Origin: Desulfobacterales bacterium
Lineage (GTDB): Bacteria; Desulfobacterota; DSM-4660; Desulfatiglandales; Desulfatiglandaceae
Direction: 5' to 3'
Assembly (NCBI GenBank): GCA_027027005.1
Contig: JALVMN010000181.1
Coordinates: 1 to 37,665 of the forward strand
DNA: 37,665 nucleotides
Within the stretch, counting starts at the first letter, position 1; the number at the start of each line of letters is the position of its first letter. The notes below the pieces were generated by a model. The model had not been told where the DNA came from, searched no databases, and saw nothing but the letters and a program-made list of their open reading frames with translations. Shown here piece by piece: positions 12,898-21,853 of the stretch. The position numbers and the translations under genes were made by a program.

Positions 12898-13739
12898 AAA
12901 AGCGCAGAGCCCTTGGCAAAGGATTATCAGTGCTGATTCCAGAAGTGGACGGCATCCAAGGCCCTGAGGCGTCCTTTTTCTATTGCCCAATAGGACTCAT
13001 CGACCCAAACCCCTATCAGCCCAGGGAGGTATTTTCCACCCAGGAGCTCCAAGAGATGGCCTCCTCGGTGAAGGAGAAGGGAATAGTTACCCCACTTCTG
13101 GTCACCAAAAAGGGTGAGAGGTTCCAGTTGATAGCAGGGGAGCGCAGGTGGCGTGCAGCACAGATGGCAGGCCTTGAAAGGGTCCCTGTGGTGGTAAGGG
13201 AGGCAGGGGGAGTGGAGGCCCTGGAACTGGCCCTCATCGAGAATATCCACAGAAAGGACCTCAACCCCATAGAGGAGGCAAGCGCCTACAAGCGCCTCCT
13301 GGAAGAGGCGGGAATTACCCACGAAGACCTTGCCAGGCGTCTAGGCAAGGACAGAAGCACCATCACCAACCTATTGAGGGTCTTGTCCCTGCCCAAGGCC
13401 ATACAAAAGGACCTGGTGGAAGGGACCCTTTCCTTAGGTCATGCCAGGGTGCTGGCAGGCCTCAAATCAGCCAGGGAGCAGTTGGCCCTCAGGGATGAGG
13501 TGGTCAAGAAATCCCTCTCTGTGAGGCAGTTGGAAAGGCTTGTAAAGGACCTGAAGAAAAAGGGTTCCAAGGCCAGGAAGAAGGAGGTGGACCCTTACCT
13601 CGACTCCCTGGCCAATGAGCTCAAGGGCCGTTTGGGCACCCGGGTGGAGATCAGGAGGCGAGGCAGTGGCGGCTCCATCGTGATCCATTTCTATTCAGAC
13701 CAAGAGCTGGACCGTATTCTGGATCTGCTGACACCGTGA
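12894..13739 (+). CDS. parB: Chromosome partitioning protein ParB (Spo0J)
   Basis: ALGKGLSVLIP; NPYQPREVF; GERRWRAAQMAGL; RLGKDRSTITNLLRVLSLP. Confidence 0.97.
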   Translation: MKKRRALGKGLSVLIPEVDGIQGPEASFFYCPIGLIDPNPYQPREVFSTQELQEMASSVKEKGIVTPLLVTKKGERFQLIAGERRWRAAQMAGLERVPVVVREAGGVEALELALIENIHRKDLNPIEEASAYKRLLEEAGITHEDLARRLGKDRSTITNLLRVLSLPKAIQKDLVEGTLSLGHARVLAGLKSAREQLALRDEVVKKSLSVRQLERLVKDLKKKGSKARKKEVDPYLDSLANELKGRLGTRVEIRRRGSGGSIVIHFYSDQELDRILDLLTP

Positions 13740-13774
13740 ATCGTAGTAAAAATGCAAAGGTAAGGTGCTGAGGA

Positions 13775-14179
13775 ATGAAGATCGTTGTGATAGATGGCCA
13801 AGGAGGCGGGATAGGTGCCACCGTAATTAAGGCAATAAGAGAGAGGCTTGGCCACGGTGTGGAGGTCCTTGCCCTTGGGACCAATTCCATTGCCACGTCT
13901 CGCATGATGAAGGCAGGGGCCAACAGGGGTGCCACGGGGGAGAATGCCATTGTGCAGACCTGCCCGAAGGCAGATTGGATAGTGGGCCCCCTTGCAATAG
14001 TGCTTGCCAATTCCATGATGGGGGAGCTCACCGCTGCCATGGCCGCTGCTGTGTCATCGTCGCCAGCCAAAAAGATTCTAATTCCTCTGACCCAAGAAGA
14101 GGTCACCATAGTGGGAATCAGCGGGGAACCACTGCCCCACCTGGTGGAAAAGGCCGTGGAGATCATAAGGGAGACCTAA
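13775..14179 (+). CDS. DUF3842-type protein
   Basis: MKIVVIDGQGGGIGATVIKAIRERLG...; small Rossmann-like protein commonly found next to CooT. Confidence 0.75.
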   Translation: MKIVVIDGQGGGIGATVIKAIRERLGHGVEVLALGTNSIATSRMMKAGANRGATGENAIVQTCPKADWIVGPLAIVLANSMMGELTAAMAAAVSSSPAKKILIPLTQEEVTIVGISGEPLPHLVEKAVEIIRET

Positions 14180-14189
14180 GGAGGGGAAG

Positions 14190-14384
14190 ATGTGTGAGGC
14201 ATCCGCATATCTCGTCAAAGCAGATGGGGAAGAGCTGCTGATGGAAGGGGTTGAACTACTTGAGAAGGGAAAAAATGGGACCTTGACCTTAGTGGACCTC
14301 TTTGGAGAGAGGAAGGAAGTGAAAGGGACCGTAAAGGTCCTTTCCCTGGTGGAGCACAAGATCCTCATCGAAAGTAAGGCTTAG
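14190..14384 (+). CDS. CooT-family nickel-binding protein
   Basis: 64 aa starting MCEASAYLV with Cys2, typical of CooT-like Ni-binding proteins. Confidence 0.75.
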   Translation: MCEASAYLVKADGEELLMEGVELLEKGKNGTLTLVDLFGERKEVKGTVKVLSLVEHKILIESKA

Positions 14385-15291
14385 TTTGTGCGGCCTGTAA
14401 CTTGTTGATTTCATTGTATATTTCTAGGGCTTGGGCCAATTTTTCTTGGCCCTTTTCTGGTTCTTGGGCCTCAAATAAGTTTGGTATTGATTCATAAAGC
14501 CCTGCTTCTTCCTTTTTTCCCCTCTTGCGGCAGCCCTGGGCATAGATGTGGCATTTCTTGCGGAGTTCTGCAGCCACTGCCCTTTGCTTTTTTCGGTCCA
14601 GGCGCCAGAACAGCAAGAGCTTCATGAGAGAGCGGATCCTGAAGCGGTCCATTCCCCAAAAAGCTGCTGAGAGCTGGTCCGGTGCACCACCCTCTTTTAC
14701 CAAGAGGGGTTCGGGTATGAGTTCAATGGGATAGCGGGCTGAAATCCTGAGCCACAAATCATAGTCCTCACAGACAGGGAGTGTCTCGTCAAAGAGGCCC
14801 ACTTCATACAACACTTGGCGCTTTATCATGACTGCTGACGGACTCACCAGGCATAGGCCAAGGGAGGGCAAGAAGATATCGCCAGAGGGCTTTCGATGTT
14901 TTTTCTTTGGATTCACCCTCGTGCCCTTTCTGATCCATATCTCTTGGGTCTGACATGCCACTGTGGAGTCGTGTTTTCTAAAAAAACCCACCTGGACCTC
15001 CAGCTTCCTGGGGAGCCAGTAATCGTCTGAGTCCAGAAAGGCCACCAGGGGCCCGCTACTCTGCCTTATCCCCCTGTTCCTTGAGGCGGCAACCCCCATC
15101 CTCTTTTCATTAACCAGATATGTGATGCGGTCAAGATAAGGTGCAAGAGCTTGAGGGGTGTCATCAGTGGATGCATCATCCACCACCACCAACTCGAAAT
15201 CCCCAAAGGTCTGCTCCAGCACAGAGCGCACGGCCCTTACAACCTTTTCCGCCCTGTTGTGGGTGGGGATGATAACGCTTACCAAGGCCAT
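14365..15291 (-). CDS. Family 2 glycosyltransferase
   Basis: MALVSVIIPTHNRAEKVVRAVRSVLEQTF...VVVDDASTDDT...FLDSDDYWLP. The track ORF start (15471) extends into ispH/ubiA; start at 15291 preferred. Confidence 0.9.
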   Translation of the reverse strand: MALVSVIIPTHNRAEKVVRAVRSVLEQTFGDFELVVVDDASTDDTPQALAPYLDRITYLVNEKRMGVAASRNRGIRQSSGPLVAFLDSDDYWLPRKLEVQVGFFRKHDSTVACQTQEIWIRKGTRVNPKKKHRKPSGDIFLPSLGLCLVSPSAVMIKRQVLYEVGLFDETLPVCEDYDLWLRISARYPIELIPEPLLVKEGGAPDQLSAAFWGMDRFRIRSLMKLLLFWRLDRKKQRAVAAELRKKCHIYAQGCRKRGKKEEAGLYESIPNLFEAQEPEKGQEKLAQALEIYNEINKLQAAQTKPYFR

Positions 15292-17078
15292 TTTGAGATC
15301 CAGGCGCCAAGGGCAATAAGTCCGGCCAGGACAAAATTGGCCTCCACCAGCCCCTCCAAGAATATGCCTGGCCCGATCCTGCTCCTCTGATAGGCCCACA
15401 GGCAGGCAGCAAGACCTGCGGTGGGCAGGAGCAGGGAAAGGAGTGCTGAGCCAGAAAGCCCAGCGGCCCAAAACACCAAAAGGAGCACAAGAAGGGCGCC
15501 AAGCAGTATTTTCAGAAGCCTCATGGTGCGACGCTCCCCAAGGGCAATGGGAAGGGTTTCCCTCCCAACGATGAGGTCGCCCTGAACCTGGAACAGCTCA
15601 AAGAGTGCGGATCGGATAAAGGAAAGGATGAAGACAGAAGAGGCGCCCGCAAGTGTCCAGCCCCCTATCTTAGGGGCCCATAATCCAGAAGGGGCCCAAG
15701 CCCCCAGAATAGGTACAACTATCATTACGGCCACCCATGCGAGGGCCTCTCCGGTGGCCTTTGAACCGGGGATATCCTTTAACTTGGAAAAGGACCGGCC
15801 CTTTGACCAGGACCGAGGGAGCAAGGGCACACTGTAAAGCAATCCAAGGAGCGTTAGGGTAAGGAGTGCAAGCAAGGGCCATGTTCCCAGGCCATGGGCC
15901 AGCCACAGCGAGAGGATATTTGCACCCAGGGCAAGGAGAACCAGCCAAGCACGGTGTAATCTGAGAAAGGTGGCCCTCTCAGGCTCACTATATGCGCTTG
16001 CCCCCTTGTCCAGGAAGCGGTTGAGCACATGCATGGAGAAGAGATAGAGGGCTGCCACAAGAGAGTGGGCCGGTGTCCAGGGGATAGAGGCAACTTGGAT
16101 GGCTGAAAAGGAAAAAAAGAAGGCCGCCCCACCTGCGGCGAGATTGCTGAGAACCAGGAACTTGAAGATCCTGCTTGCCAGCACCTTAGCGGGGTTGTCT
16201 CTGGTGCTTACTATGGATTCGATCTCTCTTACCACATCTTTTATGAGCCAGCTGGGGGTGGAGGCCCCGGCTGTTACCCCCACCACCTTGAAAGAGGACA
16301 AGGCCGCCTTGTCCAATTGTCGCCCTGTCTCCACGTGAAAGGCCGGTATTCCCGAATCACGGGCGATTTGGACCAAGCGCTTGGTATTGCCGCTCTCTTT
16401 TCCACCCACCACCACCAGGGCGTCCACCTGGGAGCAAAGCTCTCTCACCTCAGACTGCCGCTCCACGGTTGCCCCGCAAATGGTGTCGAATATCAGGACA
16501 TCGGAAAACCGCTCCCTCACGGCCTTGGTGATGCGGGCAAAGGCCACTGCATCCTGTGTGGTCTGGGCCACCACCACCAGGGGGGTGTCTGGGTCAAGGG
16601 ATGCCAGGGCCTCTGCATGTTGTATGACCAGGGCCTCTGTCTTGCTATAGCCCACAAGGCCCACTACCTCTGGGTGGTCCTGGTCGCCCACAATCACGGC
16701 CTTTCGCCCCTTGGAAGTATGATATTTTATGAGGGCCTGGACTTGGGCTACCTTTGGACAGGTGGCATCCAGGATCTCGAATCTGCCCTGCTTCAACTTG
16801 GCCCGTGTCTGGGGAGGGATGCCGTGTGCCCTTATGATTATCCTTGCCCCTTGACCAGGGGCCCCACTTTCCTCACCCAGGGAGGCCAGCTCTTCAGGTG
16901 AGCGGAGCACTCGGACGCCCTTGGAGGCCAAGAGCTCAAGGACCTGGTTGTTGTGGATCAGGGGGCCAAAGGTATAAAGGGGTGTGGGATCGTTTTTGTT
17001 GGCCTCTGAGAGGGTGAGCTCCAGGGCACGACGGACACCCATGCAAAACCCCGCGGTCTTTGCCAGCTTCACCTTCAA
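15279..17078 (-). CDS. ispH: Fusion: 4-hydroxy-3-methylbut-2-enyl diphosphate reductase (IspH) + UbiA-family prenyltransferase domain
   Basis: N-terminal KLAKTAGFCMGVRRAL, DATCPKVAQVQ, FDTICGATVERQ. C-terminal membrane domain with HVLNRFLDK and GDLIVGRETLPIALGER. One uninterrupted 599-aa frame. Confidence 0.9.
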   Translation of the reverse strand: MKVKLAKTAGFCMGVRRALELTLSEANKNDPTPLYTFGPLIHNNQVLELLASKGVRVLRSPEELASLGEESGAPGQGARIIIRAHGIPPQTRAKLKQGRFEILDATCPKVAQVQALIKYHTSKGRKAVIVGDQDHPEVVGLVGYSKTEALVIQHAEALASLDPDTPLVVVAQTTQDAVAFARITKAVRERFSDVLIFDTICGATVERQSEVRELCSQVDALVVVGGKESGNTKRLVQIARDSGIPAFHVETGRQLDKAALSSFKVVGVTAGASTPSWLIKDVVREIESIVSTRDNPAKVLASRIFKFLVLSNLAAGGAAFFFSFSAIQVASIPWTPAHSLVAALYLFSMHVLNRFLDKGASAYSEPERATFLRLHRAWLVLLALGANILSLWLAHGLGTWPLLALLTLTLLGLLYSVPLLPRSWSKGRSFSKLKDIPGSKATGEALAWVAVMIVVPILGAWAPSGLWAPKIGGWTLAGASSVFILSFIRSALFELFQVQGDLIVGRETLPIALGERRTMRLLKILLGALLVLLLVFWAAGLSGSALLSLLLPTAGLAACLWAYQRSRIGPGIFLEGLVEANFVLAGLIALGAWISKWPW

Positions 17079-18142
17079 GGCTCGCCTCTCTCTAATGTGT
17101 TAAAATATTTCTCCATCTCCCTTGTAAGGGAATCAAGGTCTTTTATGCGGCCTATGGCGCCTCGGAACCGGCTGCTGTTGGGAAGGCCCTTGGTGTACCA
17201 AAGGAGTAGCCCACGCATGAGCCTTGCCGCCTGGGCCTCGCCCCGCTCCTGGGCAAGGAGATGAAAATGGCGCATTATCATGACCTTGCGCTCTTTCACT
17301 GTGGGCCCGCGTGGTTCTTTGCCCTTTTCCATATCAATAATCTGGCGGAAGATCCAGGGGTTGCCTATGGCTCCCCTGGCTATCATCACTCCGTGGCACC
17401 CTGTCTGGACCCTCATGTCAAAAGCCTTTTGCGGGGAAAAGACATCACCATTTCCTATCACAGGGATAGAGACCGCCTTCCTCACCTGGGCGATGATGGG
17501 CCAATGGGCCTGGCCTGAGAAGCCCTGGGTGGCGAACCTGGGATGAATGCTCACTGCATCCACGCCCAGGTCTTGGAGCATTGCGGCTATTTCATGGGCA
17601 ATGCCCTTGGGCGGGCTCCAGCCTGCCCTCAATTTGGCGGTAAGGGCCCTGGGCCAGACCTTTCGAACGGCCCGGATGATCTCTGACAATCTGTGCCTAT
17701 CCCTTAGAAGGGCTGCCCCACTACCCGTCTTGGTTACCTTCTTGACCGGGCACCCAAGGTTGATGTCAAGTATGGAAAATCCCTTTTGGGCCACAATTTC
17801 TGCCGCCCTTGCCATGGTCTGGGGCTCGGCCCCAAAGATCTGAACCGCCAGGGGGGCTTCTGCAGGATCTGTTTTGAGGTATTCCAGGGTTCTCTTTTGG
17901 CCCAGCACCAGACCATTGGCACTGACCATTTCTGAGTACACGAGCCCTGCCCCCATCTCCTTTGCCAGCAACCTGAAGGCAAGATTGGTTATGCCCGCCA
18001 TGGGCGCAAGCACTGCCCAATGATCGAGCTCCACATTTCCGATTCTCAATTTGGAGTAAGGTTTCTGGCATGGGAGGGGAGAAGGGGGCTGGCGCAGCTC
18101 TTGGTCTTCCCGGGCCGAGGACTGAAAGGTTGAAGATTTCAT
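17075..18142 (-). CDS. dusB: tRNA-dihydrouridine synthase (DusB-like)
   Basis: LAPMAGITNLAFRLLAKEMGAGLVYSEMVSANG; DINLGCPVKKVTKTGSGAALL; IPVIGNGDV; GVMIARGAIGNPWIF. Confidence 0.94.
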   Translation of the reverse strand: MKSSTFQSSAREDQELRQPPSPLPCQKPYSKLRIGNVELDHWAVLAPMAGITNLAFRLLAKEMGAGLVYSEMVSANGLVLGQKRTLEYLKTDPAEAPLAVQIFGAEPQTMARAAEIVAQKGFSILDINLGCPVKKVTKTGSGAALLRDRHRLSEIIRAVRKVWPRALTAKLRAGWSPPKGIAHEIAAMLQDLGVDAVSIHPRFATQGFSGQAHWPIIAQVRKAVSIPVIGNGDVFSPQKAFDMRVQTGCHGVMIARGAIGNPWIFRQIIDMEKGKEPRGPTVKERKVMIMRHFHLLAQERGEAQAARLMRGLLLWYTKGLPNSSRFRGAIGRIKDLDSLTREMEKYFNTLERGEP

Positions 18143-19179
18143 AAAACCTTCTCAAAAAAGGCAAGCCAATTGAGCCCCAGGATCTTTTCAGTGGCAGAAT
18201 CGCCATAGCCGTGGTCGAGCATGATCCGGGCCAGGGCCTCAAAGCCTTCGAGCCCACAGAAGGGGCCGTCAGAGCGGGGCCCAAAGCCCCCTAGATCAGA
18301 TCCAATTGCCACATGGCGTGGCCCGAAGCGCTGAACCACGGTATCCAGGTGGGCAAAGATCTCTTCAGCCTCACCCTTGCACTCAGGGCCCAGGAGTTCG
18401 GGATTGAAGGAAATTCCCACGACCCCTTGGCGGTCAAACAGCTCTTTGCACTGGGCCAGGGTTATGTTCCTGGGGATTTCGTACTTTTCGCTTAAGCCGG
18501 TATGAGAGCAGAAGATGGGGCCTTCGTAGGAGTCCAGCACCTGCCAGAAGCACTTGGGGTGGAGATGAGATATGTCCAGGGCCAAACCGTGATCCATCAT
18601 TATTGATAGGAGCTCCTTTCCCTCTTTGGAGAGGCCTTGGGCAATGTCGGCCGCATCTCCATCTGCCAATCGGTTTGTGTTTCTGTGGGTGAGCCCAATG
18701 GCAAAAAAGCCTTCAGAGCGCAACTCCTCGGCCCTGGAGAGATCGTCTGCTAAAAAATCTGCGTTTTCCAGCAAAAAGAGTGTTGCCACACTTTGGGTGT
18801 CATTTCTTAGCTCTTCCAGCTCCTGTCTGTGCCTGATGATGTGGAGGCCCTTATAGTGGTTGAGGGTAAAGGCCAGGTTTTCCTCAAAGTGGAGTTGTGA
18901 TGCCTGGCCGTTGAACTCATCCTGGCAGTAGATGGCAGAGACAAAGAGCCTAACCCCTGTGCTCACGGCCTTTTCCAGTGTAACAGGACCTTCTTGGAGG
19001 TCTTTTATGGCGACTTCAGGGTAGTATTTTTTCATGAAATAGGGGAGGTCCACGTGGCCGTCGATCCAGAGCCTTTGGGCCTTGTGATGATCCAGGTCTT
19101 CGTCGGTGGCCTTACCTTTGGCCGAGCCTTCAATTTCGGCCAAGAGGTCCTGGTCAATGCTGGTAATGATTTTTCCCAT
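18139..19179 (-). CDS. Membrane dipeptidase (peptidase family M19)
   Basis: IDGHVDLPYFM, LTHRNTNRLADG, LDISHLHPKCFWQVLD, FCSHTGLS, HVAIGSDLGGFG. Confidence 0.9.
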   Translation of the reverse strand: MGKIITSIDQDLLAEIEGSAKGKATDEDLDHHKAQRLWIDGHVDLPYFMKKYYPEVAIKDLQEGPVTLEKAVSTGVRLFVSAIYCQDEFNGQASQLHFEENLAFTLNHYKGLHIIRHRQELEELRNDTQSVATLFLLENADFLADDLSRAEELRSEGFFAIGLTHRNTNRLADGDAADIAQGLSKEGKELLSIMMDHGLALDISHLHPKCFWQVLDSYEGPIFCSHTGLSEKYEIPRNITLAQCKELFDRQGVVGISFNPELLGPECKGEAEEIFAHLDTVVQRFGPRHVAIGSDLGGFGPRSDGPFCGLEGFEALARIMLDHGYGDSATEKILGLNWLAFFEKVL

Positions 19180-19280
19180 GGCACTACTCCAATTCAGCCA
19201 AGCCCTAAGGATGCCTCTTCCTTTTGTAACTGAAAATCAATGATTGTGAACAGTCACGAAAAGTGCCATTAGACAGAAAC

Positions 19281-19346
19281 AGAGAGGGTACTGGGCCTCG
19301 GGGTCTTTGAGGGGGGAGGTCGGCGCCAGGTACCCTCTCTTTTTAG
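19281..19346. terminator. Long hairpin followed by a T-tract (terminator or small structured RNA)
   Basis: 11-bp inverted repeat AGAGAGGGTAC (19281-19291) / GTACCCTCTCT (19330-19340), continued by TGG/CCA and GCC/GGC pairing, then TTTTT on the + strand. Confidence 0.5.
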
Positions 19347-19399
19347 AAACCTTCATCCCCGCCTGCCCGCCGCTCAAGCGGCGATGAAGGGGATTGAGA

Positions 19400-19834
19400 T
19401 CATTTTACTTCAATCTTTTTGGGTTTCTGGGCCTCGGCCTTTGGGAGGACCAGCCGCAGCACTCCGTTCTTGTAAGTTGCATCCACCTTGTCCGTCATCA
19501 CATCTTCTGGAATCCTGAAACTTCGGGCAAAGGCACCATACGCCCTCTCGGTCAGGCAATAGTTTTCCTCCCTTTCCTCTTTCTTTTTTTCACCTTTGAC
19601 GGTCAAGATCCCATCGCTTATATAAACCTGGAGTTCCTTGGGATCGATGCCAGGGAGTTCTGCCTCCACCACAAATTCCTTTTCATTTTCACTGATATCA
19701 AAGGCAGGCACCCATTCGGTGTCATAGCCAGCAAAAAGGGGCCTGCTCCACTCCTCTAAGAGCCGATCCACCAAGTCAAGCCCGCCCCATATATCCTCTG
19801 TCCAGGGAATTAATGCCCTTGTCATTTTGATCAC
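19400..19834 (-). CDS. Hsp20/alpha-crystallin family small heat-shock protein
   Basis: WVPAFDISENEKEFVVEAELPGIDPKELQVYISDGILTVKGEKK...NGVLRLVLPKAE; strong SD AAGGAGGTGAT. Confidence 0.96.
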   Translation of the reverse strand: MIKMTRALIPWTEDIWGGLDLVDRLLEEWSRPLFAGYDTEWVPAFDISENEKEFVVEAELPGIDPKELQVYISDGILTVKGEKKKEEREENYCLTERAYGAFARSFRIPEDVMTDKVDATYKNGVLRLVLPKAEAQKPKKIEVK

Positions 19835-19938
19835 CTCCTTGAGGCCTTCTCAGGCCTTTAAGCTCTATAACGAAATTAATCATCAAACAGACCCAGTCAA
19901 GCTTGGTTGCCTCAAAGGCGTGCAGGGCCGGTGTCTCA

Positions 19939-21816
19939 TCAGTAGTCCACAGAAGGAAAAAGCCGGCGATCAGTGTGGGGGAGAAAGAGTGCTGCCACAA
20001 ACTCGTCCATGAAGGGCTGGTAGGCGGATAACTCTATATTGGTCATGGACCTCGAGATCACCACGCTCTTTTCAAGGGCAGCCTCAGAGAGCAGGCAATA
20101 TCTGGCCCCTGTCAGCGAGCTATTGCCTATGAACTTTATCCTCTCTTTGGGGATGTCAGGGAGCAGACCAATGGCTATAGACTTTTCTATGTCCAGATAG
20201 CTGCCAAAACCCCCTGCCACATAAAAGGTCTCAATGGAATCAAAGCTCAGTCCTATGTAATCCACCAGAGACTTTATGGCCGCAAATATAGCGCCCTTGG
20301 ATTTCATGAGGTTGTCGATGTCCGACTGGGTTATCACGATGGGCTCACCGGTCTCGGTCTCCTCCGGATAGGCGATGGTGTATTGGGGGATATCATCGGC
20401 CACCGTCAATCTCGGGTCCTTGCAATCTTTGTTGAACTTTCCATCTGGCAGGATTATCTGGTTCTTGACCAGTTCATAGATACAGTCGATCAGCCCGGAG
20501 CCGCAGATCCCTCGAGGCTTGGCATTTCCAATGGTCTGGTAGGAGACCTGGTCTCCTGAAATCTCCACCTTTTCAATGGCCCCTCTTGTTGCACGCATCC
20601 CGCATCTAGTCCCTCCCCCTTCAAAGGCAGGCCCGGCAGAGGCGGAGCAACAGACCAGCCAGTCCAGATTTCCAATGGCGATCTCACCATTGGTGCCGAT
20701 GTCAATTAGGCCCTGGACCTGGGGGCTCTCTGAGATACCGCAGGCAAGGACCCCTGCCACGATATCCCCTCCCACATAGGATGACACACTGGGCAAGGTC
20801 TCCAGGATCCCCTCGGGGTTTATGTTTATACCGATCTCGCGGGCAAAGATCTGGGGGTAGACATCTGCTGTGGGCACATAGGGTTCAAGCCGGATGGAGC
20901 AGGGCAACAGCCCCAAAAGCAGGTGGCTCATGGTGGTGTTGCCCGCTGCCACAATGGCCATGATATCTTCAGGGGACAGGTTTTTTTCTGATGTAAGCTG
21001 GGAGATGAGCTCATTTATGTTCTTGATCACTGCCTCATGGACAGGATTCAGGCCCCCCTCCTTACAGGCATAGATGGTTCGCGAGATTACATCTTCACCA
21101 AAGCTTGCCTGTTGATTGGGGCTTCCGGCCACTCCCAGGACCTTTCCCGAGCCCATTTCCACCAACTGGGCCACCACCGTGGTGGTTCCCACATCCACTG
21201 CCAGGCCATAGGTCTGGTGGGAGGTATCGCCCTTGTCGATCCTGAGGATCTTGTAGCGGTTCTTGTCCTTTGCAACAGAGGCGGTTATCTTGAAGTCGGC
21301 ATCTCGAAGATTCTCCGAGAGCCGCCTCAGACAGGATAGAGAGATCTCATAGCTGTGCCATCCCAACTTTTTCCGAAGCCCTCTGGAAACCCTTGCAATG
21401 TCAGAGACATTGTCCTCTATGGTGGGTTGGGGTAACTCCAAATAGATCTTGCGCACTATGGGGACGGTGGTGAGGCCTTCTCTGCCCTCTTCCACCTCTG
21501 CGATCATTATCTTTGCATCTTCCATCCTGGTCTCTGGCGGGATGAGGACCTCGAGGTTGTCCAGGACCTCTGTCTGGCAGGCCAGCACATAGCCGCTTTC
21601 CAGCTCCTCCTGGGAGAAAAAGGCCATTGATTGCTCGTCAGGCTCCACACTGCCAGAGAGGATCTTCACCCGACACTGACCACACACCCCTTCACCACCA
21701 CAAAGGTTTTTAACGAACACATCGGCCTGTCTGGCGGCTTCGGCCAGGGTGACACCTTTTTCCACAATGGCCGAGCGATTGTCGGGCATGAATCGAACTT
21801 GAAACTTGTCTGCCAT
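19939..21816 (-). CDS. ASKHA-domain corrinoid-protein reductive activator with N-terminal 2Fe-2S ferredoxin (DUF4445/RACo-like)
   Basis: CGGEGVCGQCRV ferredoxin motif; GLAVDVGTTTVVAQLVEM; FYVAGGFGSYLDIEKSIAIGLLPDIP. Confidence 0.9.
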   Translation of the reverse strand: MADKFQVRFMPDNRSAIVEKGVTLAEAARQADVFVKNLCGGEGVCGQCRVKILSGSVEPDEQSMAFFSQEELESGYVLACQTEVLDNLEVLIPPETRMEDAKIMIAEVEEGREGLTTVPIVRKIYLELPQPTIEDNVSDIARVSRGLRKKLGWHSYEISLSCLRRLSENLRDADFKITASVAKDKNRYKILRIDKGDTSHQTYGLAVDVGTTTVVAQLVEMGSGKVLGVAGSPNQQASFGEDVISRTIYACKEGGLNPVHEAVIKNINELISQLTSEKNLSPEDIMAIVAAGNTTMSHLLLGLLPCSIRLEPYVPTADVYPQIFAREIGININPEGILETLPSVSSYVGGDIVAGVLACGISESPQVQGLIDIGTNGEIAIGNLDWLVCCSASAGPAFEGGGTRCGMRATRGAIEKVEISGDQVSYQTIGNAKPRGICGSGLIDCIYELVKNQIILPDGKFNKDCKDPRLTVADDIPQYTIAYPEETETGEPIVITQSDIDNLMKSKGAIFAAIKSLVDYIGLSFDSIETFYVAGGFGSYLDIEKSIAIGLLPDIPKERIKFIGNSSLTGARYCLLSEAALEKSVVISRSMTNIELSAYQPFMDEFVAALFLPHTDRRLFPSVDY

Positions 21817-21853
21817 TTCTTACAAACTCCTCCCGCTTAGAATGGATGATGCA

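Noticed and set aside
15292-15471. Upstream extension of the glycosyltransferase ORF
   Set aside because: Overlaps the ispH-ubiA C-terminus in a different frame; the GT2 fold starts at MALVSVIIPTHNR.
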